A stretch of 64,000 nucleotides of DNA from Staphylotrichum longicolle (GCA_019096155.1 JAHCVI010000001.1:6820001-6884000), one strand, 5' to 3'; counted from the stretch's first letter, positions 1 through 12,111 are shown. The notes: a model not told the origin generated them from the sequence alone. Translations and numbers: made by a program.

Positions 1-2325
1 TCTCGGATGACCCTCGCCGGCCGAGTGGCGGAACGGGAGCCTTCCCACACCTTCCACCCCTCCTCTGCATGTTCCCAAGCCGCTTACCGCTCCCTGGTGG
101 CCGCCGAACCACGCCACCCGCAAATGTGGTTACTCGCTCAGGACTGTCTAAGTCTGCTGTCTGCGCGGCGGCACAGATTACTTCATGCACCGCGCTGCTT
201 GTCTCTGACTGGGCTGTTGCTCGAGTTGCTGACCACACAAGAGACCACGCACAATCCCGACCGATATTGCCCTCCGCAACCAACATGGCTTGACAACAAG
301 TTCTTGAGCAAGAGGGTTGTGACAAACACTATGCCAACGGACTTGAACCTCCGGGAACTAACTGACGACCAAGGCCACCTTGCTGTCGCCAATCAGTTTC
401 ACTCCATGGGTGAAAGAAACCTGATCACGGGGCACACAAAAGAGTGTATCAACTTACCCCCCCTTAGCCCAGGTTGCAGGCTTAAGACCTGCAATAAGGG
501 ACCCGGGCTGCAGGACCCAGGCGTACGAAGAGAGAGACATGCATGTCCTGATGTGGACCGCAGCCGCCACGTCCATTGGACTTGGCCTCTCCGTTCAGGC
601 CGATCTGAGGGCTATCCAGTGGTGAACAAGTGATCTTCACCGCCCAAAGCAGCAAGAATCATGCCTCATCATCAACATGATGTCCTTAGAAAGCATTTAC
701 ACTAGACCTTAGAAAGCATGTACACTGGACATTGAGGATGATGTCTCGCGGGGCCAGCGCCTAGCCCACCAGGAGCGCTGCCACACCAACGCCCCTGTCA
801 TGACTTTACGTACCTGCAACTGTGCGTCGACAAGAACGGGAATACGTCGGGATCCCACGGGATTGACATTCTAGTCACACTTCTGCGGCCTTCTATGCAG
901 ACGGTTATGCACGCCGACGTCTCTGGAAGGGGGCCACCAGGCAACAGGGTAGTTTACGAAGGAGTTATCCGTATACATCTACCCCTAGCATAGGGCGGAG
1001 GGTTGGGCAAGAAAACCGCCATCGCAACGAGAGAGAACAGCGGGACCCCGGGTTCCCCTCCATAGGCCCAAGTCCCCCATTATCATGTCATCATCATGAG
1101 ACGGGACCACACAGTGCACAAGAAAAGTTATACATGGGTGGGCACAACATATTTCCTTCTTTCACAAACCAAGGTATACACAATGATCCACAGACGCCTT
1201 CCCAGACACTGCTCCGCTCGCCAGTCCCTTCTGGTTCCCATGGGTGGATGGATGATGGCGTGCCTTGGTGCCCCCAACGCCCTTCCCACCCCTCGGCCAG
1301 ACCCGGCCATTCACCACCAACCAGAGATTTTACAGACCACCCAGCTAGACCTGCAACCCTGTCCCCTTCAGTCCAGCCCAGTCCCTGAACCGGTCTTTCT
1401 TGCCCTCCCCTCCCTCCCCCGCCGGCCAAAGGCTCTCGGCACAGCCCGTGCTGGCCTGCCACCCGAGCCCCATCCCATCCCTAGCCCTGTCAACCAGATT
1501 ATTCCCACGGGCGAAGCAGGCAGACGTGCAGGCAGGCAGGGCATCCTGCAAGTCATTTCCTTTCCTTCCCAACGTTTCATTCCGTCCCGTGTTTGCCATT
1601 TCCAAAGGGAACATAGGTACAGCACACAATCACACACACACACACAGAGAAAGAGACGCAAGAGAGAGGGAATAAACAGAAAACAGAGACCAAAAAGAAA
1701 AGAATGAGAAAACGCCGTCCGATGTTTGTTTGTGTACGCGCTGTACAATACATACCGTACCAAAAAAGAAAAAAAAAGAGAGATGATGGAAAGAAAGATA
1801 GAAAAGACAACCGAAGGAATAAAAAAAAGCCTGGCCGTTTGAACCTCATGACTGGTCATTGCAAATGCTGTAGCTCGCTCGCTTGCCTCTTTTGCCTGCT
1901 AGTCGCTTTCCGAGTCAAAGACAAAACAAGAAGATATCCTGGAACTGGTCGGATTCAGTTGGTGGGTTGGTGTGTATGGTGTGTTTGTGTGTCGTGTTCC
2001 GGGTTGTTATGTATTGGGTGTTGTGTTGTTCTCAGCAGTCCTGCCCGGTTTCGGGACCAGTCCAGTCCATTCCAGTCCAGTTTTGGTGGGATTCCACTCC
2101 CTCGTCCATGTGGTGGGTTTGTCCGCCCGGCTCATCCGCCGGGTCAAATGCTGTGGGCTTCCTGAGACGAAGAATATCTGGTGGGGGAAGCCTGTCCACA
2201 ACTTGATCGTACAGCAGACGAGGCAAGGTCGGCAGGGCGGATCCGACTTTCCCCTTTGGCCTGGCCTGGTTTCCGGCCATGCCACGCCAAACACATCCGC
2301 GCAATCCCGGCGGAGCCGTGCTCCT
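1..2325. other. Left-end region without a recognisable gene
   Basis: No open frame here looks like a real protein. The longest frame opening with ATG (7-633, plus) has no recognisable domain and no splice structure. The part from about 1.6 to 2.3 kb is rich in CA, GA and TG runs and includes short CCAGTC reiterations near 2.06 kb. It lies downstream of the small minus-strand gene at 2326-2493 and may hold its 3' UTR. A 23-bp tandem duplication at 684-729 is listed separately. Confidence 0.5.
684..729. repeat. 23-bp tandem direct repeat, two copies
   Basis: Copies at 684-706 and 707-729 both begin CCTTAGAAAGCAT and continue TTACACTAGA or GTACACTGGA, so they differ at only two positions. The repeat lies in non-coding DNA and has no assigned function. 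Confidence 0.75.
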
Positions 2326-2493
2326 TCACCCGCCGTGGCAGAGCGGGCACTGCCCCGGCAGCATGATGTAGCGCTCGTGTGGCCCCTTGGGACATGAGCG
2401 CTTGCGGCTGCCGTCGACCGAGGTGCGGAAGAAGTGGGCCCCCGGGTCGACGCACGAGGTGTAGATGTAGTAGTTCTTGGTGAAGTCGCACAT
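2326..2493 (-). CDS. Small Cys-containing hypothetical protein, 55 aa
   Basis: A single-exon frame of 55 residues starts MCDFTKNYYIYTS and ends QCPLCHGG. The start sits in a good context (GGCACCATG). Four of its five cysteines are C14, C34, C49 and C52, the last two as a CPLC pair, so one metal site is possible. The composition is protein-like (aromatic, charged, few low-complexity residues), unlike the random frames around it. The upstream DNA is CT- and CA-rich like a fungal 5' UTR, and a TATA-like element lies about 400 bp upstream on the same strand. Short cytosolic proteins beginning MCDxT with a C-terminal CxxC are, as far as I recall, common uncharacterised genes in Sordariomycetes. 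No signal peptide is visible and I cannot assign a function. Confidence 0.75.
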   Translation of the reverse strand: MCDFTKNYYIYTSCVDPGAHFFRTSVDGSRKRSCPKGPHERYIMLPGQCPLCHGG

Positions 2494-5400
2494 GGTGCCT
2501 GGCTGGCTGACTTGCTTTGCTTGTGTCCTGTCGGACGGAGGCGGCCCAAGCCAGAAGAACCTATCCGGCGCAAGACACGGGATGAGGTGTGAGAATGTGT
2601 GAGGTGTTGCAGATGGACAAGAGAGTAGATAGGTCGTCTGAGACTGCCTGTCAGGTTTACCGTCTTGAAGGACCGAGCAAAGGCACGGTGAGCCGGAAGA
2701 GGAACCTACAGGTAGATATGCAAGCGGAAAAGAAGACGTTGGGGCGGAGCGGGACCGTTGGTGAAGGGTGGGCCCTCCTCAGATGCAACGGCGGAATGGC
2801 AGGGGACGAGAGGTGGTGAGCTGACGCTGATGATGAGATGCGTTGGTTGTGCCGAGGGCAAGGAAAGACCCGGCAAGTGGCTCCGACTTATATAAACAAC
2901 AGGACCAGGCGGAAGGGGGTATATCAGAAACGGGACCACCGCAAATATGGGCCCACCCAGGAGGCCAGAGTCGAAGCAGAAGCAAGGTGAGGCGTGAATC
3001 AAGGCAGAGTGTCGGGATCACCAATGCGCAATAAGATGGACCCTGCGGAGAGCATCGGACTTGTTTGCTGTGGCGGCCGGAGCGGAAACGGGAAACAGGA
3101 CGACGCCCAGGTCAATATCAGACCTGTCAGATCGCCCGTGCTATGATCCGGCGCAAGCGCTGAGTTGGCCGTGTTCTTTGTTATAGGCAGTGGGCCGCTG
3201 AGGATGGCCAGGTGGTCAACGAGCTCACAGTTGCGGGGCAGAGGGTGTCGTTGTCATTTAGGCGCCTGAAGCAGCCCCATCAGCGACCGACATCTTTTTG
3301 AGGAGACGAGTGACGTGTACTGTGTATGTCGAGGGTGGGCAGGGGAGTAACGAGATCTGACTGACTGGAAGGCAAAGTACCCCAAAAGAGAAAGAAACGT
3401 CAACAGGGGAGATTGAGGAGGGGGGGTGTGGGCGTGGGAAAAGCAGAGGGCGGTTCCCAGAACAAATATAACGCCGGCCTCATCATAAGAAAGGAAAAAA
3501 CGGGAGACGCTCTATGTCTGGGAGATACAAATGTGGCCATGATGGGTAAGGGCTGTGGGCACATCACTTTGGCCAAGAAGCAGGTGCCAAAGCGGCCGTG
3601 TAGACCCCGGGACGGGGCACGCCGCCGCACTGGCCTTGATCCTGGATCTTCGGATGGATCAGATGTGGGGCGTGAGCAAAAGCACTTTCTCGGCTGTAAC
3701 TATGCTCTGTGCGTGGACGGTGTGTGTGCAGACTCAGCCCTCTTTCCACACCGTCCAGCCCAGCGAAAGAAGCAGCTTTGCGGCAGAATCTGGGACGAGT
3801 GCGAAGCCGCGCTGGGCGGGCAATGGGCGTGTGGAGAGTCTCGATAAGGGATGGGGACTGTCTCACAGCCAACGCAGGTCCAGGAACGGATGCCCAAAGT
3901 GAGTTCGGGTCACTGGTCCTGGGCACCTTGACGGCTCGACATTTTTTTTTGTTTCTGGCACCCCTTTCGGCCCTCCTCGCAGCATGCACCCCTCCCCGAA
4001 CAACGTGGGCATGCTGCGAGGTAAATCTGCCTCTCGCCTCATCCGGTGTGACCTTGCATTGGCGAGTCCAACGGCCCCCCGCCTGGACCTGCGGAAGCGG
4101 AAGGGAGTGCTCGACTTCCAAGAGCAAGGGGTAACGGATGGGTGGGGTGGTGGGGTACCGCGTTGGGGGGAAGACGTGCGTGCGCAAGTTCCGGAGGGAG
4201 GGTAGGGGAGGGGGAGGAAGGGGAAAGGAAAACCCGCAAGTCCTGATCAACGAGCCAAGCGGAGGCTGCTGTGTAAGTCGCCCAGATGGTTGAGCCCGCC
4301 CAGAGGACTCTGTGCAGCTCTCTTGTTCTATCGGTCGTGCTGCCAGAAGCTCGAAGCTCGTCGACAGGAGCATCCGCACGTTGGCCACAAACCTCGTGGT
4401 GGGCAGTGAGCGTCAGGGGCCAGTCAGGAAGGAGCTTGGGCTTCCGATTGACGAATGATGAGCCATGTCAAACGGCGTGCCAGGAGCAACCCTTGTCTGC
4501 GCACTGACGGCGAAGAAATCTGCGACAGGAGCAGCGCAAGAGATGGAGGGTGAGGAAACGTTTCCCAAAAGATCTTCAGTTCCGTATTGTGCCGGGGCAA
4601 GCGAGGATCCGGGAGTTGGTGGCATTGCGAGCAATCAGAGTCGCCCTCTCAGGGGCTTTCACGGTCCTGAGCTTCTTGGTTTCTCAAGCGCTGAGATATG
4701 TATAACACTTGGTTGTTAAGCTGTGGTAGCGGCGGTCAGCTGGCCAGCTGACAAGCTGTGTTGGTGGGGTTGTGGTCTCGGAGCGCCGTTTCAATGGCGT
4801 GCTGGCTGAATACCCGCCCGCATGTCACGTCAACAGCCCCTTATCTCTAGCCAAGCCATTGCCCCAGTGCCGCAACCGTTGTGGGGCGAGACTTGGGATG
4901 ATCGAGGGGCGGCAGAGGAGCAATTCCCGCAGCCGCGAATATCACAGAATAAGCGCGTGCAGGTCTCAAAATGTCTGGGCTGACGACAGGGCAGGGAGCT
5001 GTTGTGAAACCTGATTTAGCTCGACGACTTGAATCTTGGAAAGCTCCAGCACACACCACCCTCGGACGTGAGAGCAATCCCGTCAAAGCTCCCATCCCGC
5101 CAGCCTTCAACCTCGGACTGGCTCGACTGGCTGCATACCCCATTCTGAGCTGGGTTTTTTCTTCGCTCCTTCGCGGATCGAGAATGTCAGATGTTTCCTG
5201 AGAAGGACGCATGTTGGATCCTCGTGCGCCTGGCAACTCAGCTCTGGTAACGTCTCGACCGCCAAGGTCTGACGGGAGGTCAAAGCACAAGCGAGCCTAA
5301 CGCGACGCAGTCATGCAACCGTGCCACAGGGCCCCTCAGGAAGCAAGATCCCAATCTGGGACGCCCTTGATGAAGCCATTGGCTGGCGGACTCGAAGCTC

Positions 5401-8400
5401 GGCTTCCCTTCCCGGAAGGACGAGACCGTCTCCAGCTCTCGGCACCAAAACCTGAACCTTTCTGGCCGTTGCGGCAACTGAGCTCGGGCTCCAATGGCCA
5501 AGTCCAGCAACGTGGTGTTTTGAGGCTCCCGCACGCTGAAGTCTAAATGTGCACGGGCACCAGTCTAGCCTCGCGTTTGTGCGCGATTCGCCAGGCAGGA
5601 CCGAGCACGAAAGCGAGAAAGACCCTGGGCATCTGATGGCTTTTCAGCGGACTTTGATCCGCCTCCGCTTCGCAACCCGGTCCCGAACTGCAGAACGAAG
5701 CCACACGTGTACTGCTGGAGTCCTTGAACGGTGAGAAGCACTATCCTGTTGCTTAACCCTGACACGAAACGACCGAAGAGGGTGTGAGAAGCAGTCGACC
5801 TTCCAGGGAAGCGCCCGGCTGAGGGTCCGGACTTCCCAAAATGGTCATGCGATCGGCAGGTCAAAGTGACGGAAAAGAAGAAGCCCCATGCGGCGGATCA
5901 TTGAGAAACCCAGACGTCGAAACCGGGGTGGGGGTGCTGTTTGGCCTGGTGACCCTTGATCCCGCTGGCGGGGGCCGTTGAGTGCTGTCCGACATGGCAG
6001 GCATGCATGCCCTCCCGCTTCGACGGCATTAGCTCCGTTATCGAAAGAGCAGACCAGAAGTTATTGTTAGCTTGGCTCGAGCTGGGTGATTCCCGTGCGC
6101 CGGGGGGGTTGTTGGGGGTCGTGGTGGAGCAGAGAACATTGGAGATGCCGAATGTTGCCTGCCAATAACAGACGTGTTATGGGCCTTGATATTGGGGCGA
6201 AGGGCGCCAATCTATGAGCTGGGCAAGCGCTGCCATGAAGGCTATTTTGAGCCCTTTATCAGCATCATTGGGCGTTTTGTCAACAAGCACGGAATCGACA
6301 GCGCCCGAAGGACCCCCACGATGGCGGGATCAGTCGCCGTACTCTCTCCAGGGTTAAGGACAAGGAACTTGGTAGAATCTGCGCAGTCACCCACGACATA
6401 ACGGTGAGCCAAGCGGGCAACTTGAGGGTGTGTCGCGCAGCCATCCCGCGTTGTCCCTGCGGGCCGCCGACGTGATCGTCCTCCTGCACGCTGCAACACC
6501 GGCATGGTGCAGGAAGAGCCGCAAAGCGACAGCCCACACTGTCATGGCTGGCCCGGATCGGTCATGGTCGTGTCGCGATGCGGTGCGATGCGATGACAGC
6601 CAGATGCAACTCCAAACGGCACGCCTTGCTTTGCCCGCCGTCATTGGGTGGCACCAGCCGTGCCAAGCTTGGGTCGTCACGGCCTCGGTTCCCCGGTCCT
6701 TGACCCCCGGCCCCGGTCCTTGACGCCGATGTCTGGCTCGGCGATGGATGCAAGCAGACTTCCGCGACGGCCCAAACGCCGCTTCGTCTCTTTGTGGAAC
6801 GAGACCCGGGTTAGCCTGCAATAGAGAGCGCGGAGCGGCAGGACGACTGGGGACACCTAGCCAAGAACCGGCGCATGGGGCCGAGTTTGGTGATGGGTTG
6901 AGAGGCGAGGCAGCAGCCGGTCCAAAGATGCAGCAGAAATCACACAAATGCGACGTCGATCGTCGCGTGTGTGTGCGCCGCGAGGCATGTAACGTGGAGA
7001 AGAACCTGGAGACTCGAAGGCCCAAAACGGCCGGGGCCAAGCGCATTTTCCTGCCAAAATTAGCAGGGAGGGGTCCTGTGGAGCACCCATCAAGCTCCTT
7101 CTGTCAGAGAAGCATCGCACTAGGCGGCAATCTGCAAGAGACTCCGATTTCAGGAAAGGGCGAAACAGCCCCGCGTCATGGGCCTGCCGGAATGACATGA
7201 GGAGCTCTTCTTGGACGAAGGGAAGGAACGGCCCGCCCTGATGCAGAAGACAGTTGCATCATCGCATTTTGCAAAGGCCTTACCTGGGCTGACTTTGATG
7301 CTCTGCCCTTTCCATCCGGTGCTCGGCTCACGGCTTCTAACACGAAACACAGCAGCTGCCCCGCCGTCTGATCCGTTTCCAAAAACAAGGTCGAGTCGCG
7401 AACGGAGCGACATGGAAGGTAACAAACGGCGCTCAAACACCGATACCGTTTCCAAACGTCGGGTGTCTTCATTTGACGCCTTTAATCAAGTGCTGTGCCG
7501 AAGCACTTTGCACATGTTCAGTTCCTTTAGAACCGAGGTTGGTCAGCGTTTACCAGTCTTCCGTGCGTCTGCCTCCCAATTGATTTGGAACAAAGTGTGG
7601 ATCGAGCAATAGAGATATGCCGAGATCCGGAAAGGGTGGGAAAGAAACAAGCAACTACCGGTGTTCTGACAGCTCTTTGCCGAGTCACGATCCTGCTGTC
7701 GTCTCTCAGCCAATCTCGGGTGTATTGTCAGGCCCGCTGCATTGGCATCAGCCGACTGCACAACCTGGGCTTCGCTTCTCTTCCAGGGTTGCGGCGACTC
7801 GAGAGGTTGAACGACGAATTGGCTCCAAAGTGCCGACCAGGGATGTGCGGAGCCAGGCCCACAAGTTAACTCGAACCATGCCACAATGCCCATTCTTCGA
7901 AACATGAAGACCCTCTTTGAATGTCACAAAGGGCCTTGTCCGCTCGGCCATCCCACTCACCGCCGGATTACCCTCCGAGTCGCCACCTGTTACAGAGAAC
8001 AGGGCTCCGGAGCCATCCCCGAGATTTACGGCGCCTCAACATTTGGTGCGTCGGACACGTGGCTGGTGCTGCTTGCTGTGCTCATCAAGACGGTAACTGA
8101 GAGGTTCATGTGGTCTGTTGTCCCCTCACCCCGACCGAAGGCATGACCGCTGGCCCAAGATCTCTCGGATTGAACTCACTTGTCTCCCGTCATGTCACAT
8201 GAGATCGGTGTAACGGACACACCACACCCCGGTTTTCCTCCGTCTGGCCTCCAAATTCGAGGTGAAGATCCAAGACGGGTAGCTCTCTTTCAGCCCTTCT
8301 TCAACAGGCATCCAATCACATGCTGTGGATGCCGATCATGCGGCGCCGGGGACTTCGGCAGCGGACCCCTGTCTCGCCCCCATTTCAAAACACATCGCCA

Positions 8401-9171
8401 AGAGCCATGGCTGTCCGCTCTCGCAATTTCACGAGGTCGTGGATGGATGGTTCATCACGCGTGGCAGCGGAGCCAGTTCCACCCATCTCCGCCGCTAGTC
8501 CGGGGTCGACGGGCTTGGATGGCAGATCGGGCAGCGCCGGAGGATGGCGGTGACGATGGCGAGCCTGAGCAAGCACGACAAACATGCTTCGCCGTTTACC
8601 CCCCACCATATCTCTCCGGATGTTCAACGCCAACAAGGGCACGCTTATCCACTACTGTTTCGCCTGCGTCCTCATGCTCTCCACATGTGCGTCTCAACGC
8701 GCAAGAATACGTTCTGCCGATCTCGCTTCGCTCTCGGCATTGCTTGGAGGCCGTTCACCGCACTGATCTCAGTATCATTTGCGTCTCTGTCGAGCTATTA
8801 CTAAGTTATGCCCTGGGATCACGTAACCAGCTCATGTCAAACGGTATTTGTCATTTTCACATCAAGTGACAATACGGCTTGCTGGAGCACTGACCATGAG
8901 TGCATCAAAGACATCGGTCGATACCCCTCACGCTCAAACTTGTACCACGTGGGAAGGGCACAACAGAGTGTTTGGGCGGCTTGTGAAAGTGGATAATTCT
9001 CTCTATACATCTGATCAAGCAACATGGTTTCATCCATTCCCGGGCTGTGCTGGCTCCTCTCACTTTTTGCACGACATGTGAGCTGTCGCCGAGGGCATTG
9101 AAGCAAACTTCTTTCAGCCCCTGACCTCTCAACAACAACCTTCAAAACTCCAACCAACCACTTTGACTGTC
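2494..9171. other. 6.7-kb region with no recognised gene
   Basis: Apart from the probable promoter and leader of the small gene up to about 2.9 kb, I see no convincing coding sequence. Frames of 60-270 codons occur on both strands in overlapping sets, have mixed composition, carry no recognisable motif and often start at GTG or TTG, as expected of GC-rich non-coding DNA. No tRNA, transposon end or long repeat was seen. A multi-exon gene with small exons could still be hidden. Confidence 0.4.
2888..2897 (-). promoter_or_regulatory. TATA-like element upstream of the 55-aa gene
   Basis: The minus strand reads GTTTATATAA here, about 395 bp upstream of the ATG at 2493. If used, it implies a 5' UTR of roughly 360 nt. 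The leader region is pyrimidine-rich on the minus strand, as expected after a fungal TSS. Confidence 0.4.
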
Positions 9172-9290
9172 ACATACGACCATATCCGCGCGAAAATACG
9201 GGATCCCGTCCGCTCTCCCCTAGTCAAACGCGCGAGAGCTGAACTAGTAGTTGGGTCGGTGACGACCAGCAAATCCTCGGTGTTGTATGT
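9172..9290 (+). rRNA. 5S ribosomal RNA gene, dispersed type
   Basis: The 119-nt segment begins ACATACGACC and ends GGTGTTGTATGT, so its ends pair as helix I. It contains the 5S hallmarks GGGATCCCGTCCGCTCTCCC and TAGTAGTTGGGTCGGTGACG at the expected spacing, and is followed by eight T residues, a pol III stop. Two CGCGCG arms (9187-9192 and 9229-9234) can pair as helix II. The arms differ from those I remember for the major Neurospora 5S type while pairing is kept, which points to a functional variant rather than a decayed copy. Solitary dispersed 5S genes of several sequence types are typical of Neurospora-like fungi. RNA polymerase III would transcribe it from internal control elements. Confidence 0.92.
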
Positions 9291-9298
9291 TTTTTTTT
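9291..9298 (+). terminator. Pol III T-run terminator of the 5S gene
   Basis: Eight consecutive T residues directly follow the 3' end of the 5S sequence, the usual RNA polymerase III termination signal. Confidence 0.85.
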
Positions 9299-11127
9299 CG
9301 GATTCCCCTTAGCCCTCTTTTTGGAGGGCTTACCGTAGTCGAAGTAGGTATGCCAGAGCCCTGAGACGGTTCGTCTGTCCAACTTGGCCGGATTCAGGCG
9401 GTGCTCTCTCGTTTTCACTTAGGAGCGAACCGTGGCCTACATTGCAAGTTTTTATAGATAGGGACTTGCCAGGGTAAAGAACACAGTCGAGTAGGTCAAA
9501 GTATAAAAGCCACCACTGTCCCCTACGCCAACGAGAACTTGGAGACATGGAGGAACAAGAAGAAAGGAAGGTGACAGCTCAAGGGTGAGTGATTAGAATG
9601 CGAGAGTCAGGTTGGAAGGGAAAGGAAGAGAGTAGAGGTGTCCTTGTCCAGTGTTTCCAGCAGGAATGCTGATGTTGACTTGCCCACGTCCGAGGATAAC
9701 TTTACCGCTTCTGGAAAAACCCAGATTGCGTATGAAGACAAGGATGAGAACTGCAAGGGTAGAAGATTCAAGCTGTCAATCCGTCATAGAAGGGTGAATC
9801 ATTCACGACACAACGTCCACTTGCGCGGGAACAGGTTCTCGTCAAGAAACTCCTTTGAAGAGAGAGATGCCAGTACTTCTTCCGCGTTTTCACGGTCCAT
9901 GAGCAACTCAGTACACATGACTGAGTTTCAGTTTTATTTCTTGCCATTTTCCGAGCATCGTTTCCGAGAACCAAGATAGTGACAGAGTGAAGGACTGGGA
10001 TAGGAATAGATGGTGGCATGGAGCGGCAAGGAGAAGCAAAGACGGGTAGCCACAAACGGAGCTAAAAGACGTGATTGGCAATAAGCCGAGGAAGACAGAA
10101 ACCAACTGCCATACATCTGGGACTGGTGTAGAAGGCTTTTCCCGCTTGTATCTGAGATACGTATGTATGGTTGGACGAGGGCAAGCAGCCGTCCGGCAAA
10201 GACGAGGGTTGGATCTGTTTGCCATCAAAAGAATACTTTCTCAGGAGCCTCTGTTTCTTTACTGCATTCCTAGTTCAAGGTTCTCATAATGAGACACAGA
10301 AACAGCGGTGGAGTGGACCATTTAATACGTCGACAGAGACAATGTGAGGCAAGTCCGAGCAAACACTGTCTGCGCTACACACTTTCCCGATATCCAACAA
10401 GTAGGCGATGAAGAGGGTGACTGCTTGCATCAGAATGCTCAATGTGTTGGTTCAACATATAGCCAACCCACGAGAAATGGTTCACGAAGACAACTCGCAA
10501 GTGTCGTTGGGCGTGGGTACTAGTGGAGAGATAGCAGTTAAAGGAGCTTGGTGCAGAGAAATATCTTGCTGTCTGTTCTTAAGTAAACACCAAGTAACCA
10601 TAAATATGTCCTCACTTAACATCCAAGGCTACTTGAGCACGCAATACAAAGTACGTGATCGTAAAAAAACTGCCGGAGAACTGGAACAGGAACCAGAGCC
10701 AACTCCGGCTCTTCACATCTTTAGGATAAGATAACCATAGCAGCAGATATACAAAACCTGGAACAGCACGTAATGCCACAACTTAATTTGTAGATCTCGG
10801 CCAAGATTGTTGAGGGCGTTATATTTTATCTTGGCTCTGTGAGCCACATCGTTCTCCTTTAAACCCCTTTTCATGAAGTCACGCTCCACCTGTCCCAAAC
10901 ATCTCCTCTGAACCCCTAACCAGCCACTGACCGCTTTCAACCCTTAAAGCCCAGCAACTTAGTCCCATCCCACAACTCTACCAGCAGAGTGACCCTTCTC
11001 TCCCACATCTCTTTCTCATAACGAACCATCAGCCCTCCTCTTTAGCCAGCCCATGACAAACCACCCCTCTCCAACTCTTCCTTCTTCCCCCAAATATCCC
11101 ATTATCCCCCTAACCAATCGCATCAAA
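9299..11127. other. Region without a recognised gene, moderately AT-richer
   Basis: Base composition is somewhat more AT-rich than the rest of the window. Short frames occur on both strands, but none carries a recognisable domain and the longest plus-strand one (9638-9979) starts at GTG. The last few hundred bases probably include the 3' UTR of the minus-strand gene ending at 11128. Confidence 0.4.
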
Positions 11128-12111
11128 TCACCCCTTCGCCCACCGTGACGCACCCAACCCCACATCCCCCGGCCCAAACGGGTTCTCCACCCGCACGATG
11201 CCTTTTTCCCCGTCCAGCACCGTGTCGACGGGGGCAGCCGGGACGTCGACAGGCGACGCAAGAAAAGAGGCAGGCGTCGCTGGGCCGGCGGTCGAAGGCG
11301 CCGGGGACGGGCAGGCCGAGCGGGCAAGCGAGGGAACGGCGGTGCTGGCGCGCGCCGCCGCGGGGATAAACGGCGCGGCGAGAGGGGAGAGCGGGGTCGG
11401 GGTGGGTGCTGTGGCGGCGGGTCGAGCCGCTGAGGGTGTGTTGGCGGAGGCGGGCGGGGCAGAGTGACTGGGCCTGGCAGCACGGGCTGGACTGCTCTTG
11501 TTGCCCCCTCTAACGTTCCGGGCAGTTCGCCTTCGGCTGCTTCCGCTGGAAGAAGCAGATGGGACCGGGACGGGAGGGAAAGAAGCCGAGCTTGGGTTGG
11601 GGGAGACGGGTTCGACGGAGGCCGGGGAAACGGAGGAACCGGGAGTGGCAGCACCGCCCGCCCTGCCATTCCTGCCCTTCTTGGTGCACCGGTTCGCTCT
11701 GCTGCTGCCACCAGCGGTTGGGGTAGGACGGGTTGAAGCCCCTGAAGAAGCCGGAAAGGCACCAGGCGCCGGAGACGCAGGACCGGAGGGAGTGGCAGGA
11801 CAAATGGAACCGACATGTGCCAAACCGGGGCCGTCGGAGGCAGAGGGGGCTGTTCGGGCGGGCGGTGAGGGCTGTGTGGCCCACCGCGAGGCAGCGAGAC
11901 CGACGTCTCCCGGCGCAAAGGGGTTCTCCACTCTCACAACGGTCTTTTCGCCGTCGAGGATGGTGTCGGCGGGCCCAGCGGTGGTCGTAGGGGTCGGCGC
12001 CTTCTTGGACCGATTTCCACGCTTGTGAGCTGACCGGGTCGTCTTTGGCTTGTCTGACGCCCCCGTTGCTGAGGGGGCGGCAGGCACAGGAGAAGAAGAA
12101 GACGGAGACAT
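11128..12111 (-). CDS. Disordered Pro/Ser/Ala-rich protein with a duplicated 32-aa motif
   Basis: A single-exon frame of 327 residues. The start at 12111 sits in a strong context (AGCCACCATG); the frame continues upstream only with a GTG, so this ATG was chosen. A basic segment (about residues 23-40, with KR and KK pairs) follows the N-terminus. The bulk is low-complexity Pro, Ser, Ala and Thr and probably unfolded. The same 32-residue block appears twice: residues 49-80 and 296-327, the latter ending the protein. Both contain LDGEK, VRVENPF and PGDVGL followed by ASRWA, with only a few differences. No membrane segment or catalytic motif is visible. A TATAAAG element lies about 85 bp upstream. 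The block resembles a short peptide ligand motif, but I do not recognise the family; the function is unknown. Confidence 0.75.
   Translation of the reverse strand: MSPSSSSPVPAAPSATGASDKPKTTRSAHKRGNRSKKAPTPTTTAGPADTILDGEKTVVRVENPFAPGDVGLAASRWATQPSPPARTAPSASDGPGLAHVGSICPATPSGPASPAPGAFPASSGASTRPTPTAGGSSRANRCTKKGRNGRAGGAATPGSSVSPASVEPVSPNPSSASFPPVPVPSASSSGSSRRRTARNVRGGNKSSPARAARPSHSAPPASANTPSAARPAATAPTPTPLSPLAAPFIPAAARASTAVPSLARSACPSPAPSTAGPATPASFLASPVDVPAAPVDTVLDGEKGIVRVENPFGPGDVGLGASRWAKG

Noticed and set aside
7..633. 208-codon plus-strand frame at the window start
   Set aside because: No recognisable domain, no codon-position bias, overlapped by frames in other phases; looks like chance in GC-rich DNA.
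1625..1650. CA-rich run as a regulatory element
   Set aside because: Simple repeat in non-coding DNA, nothing links it to a gene.
8180..8869. 229-codon plus-strand frame
   Set aside because: It begins at TTG, competes with similar frames on both strands and contains no motif. A small spliced gene cannot be excluded.
11016..11918. 300-codon minus-strand frame overlapping the repeat-motif gene
   Set aside because: It is a shadow of the 327-residue gene in another phase (Pro/Leu/Arg-rich), without its own signals.
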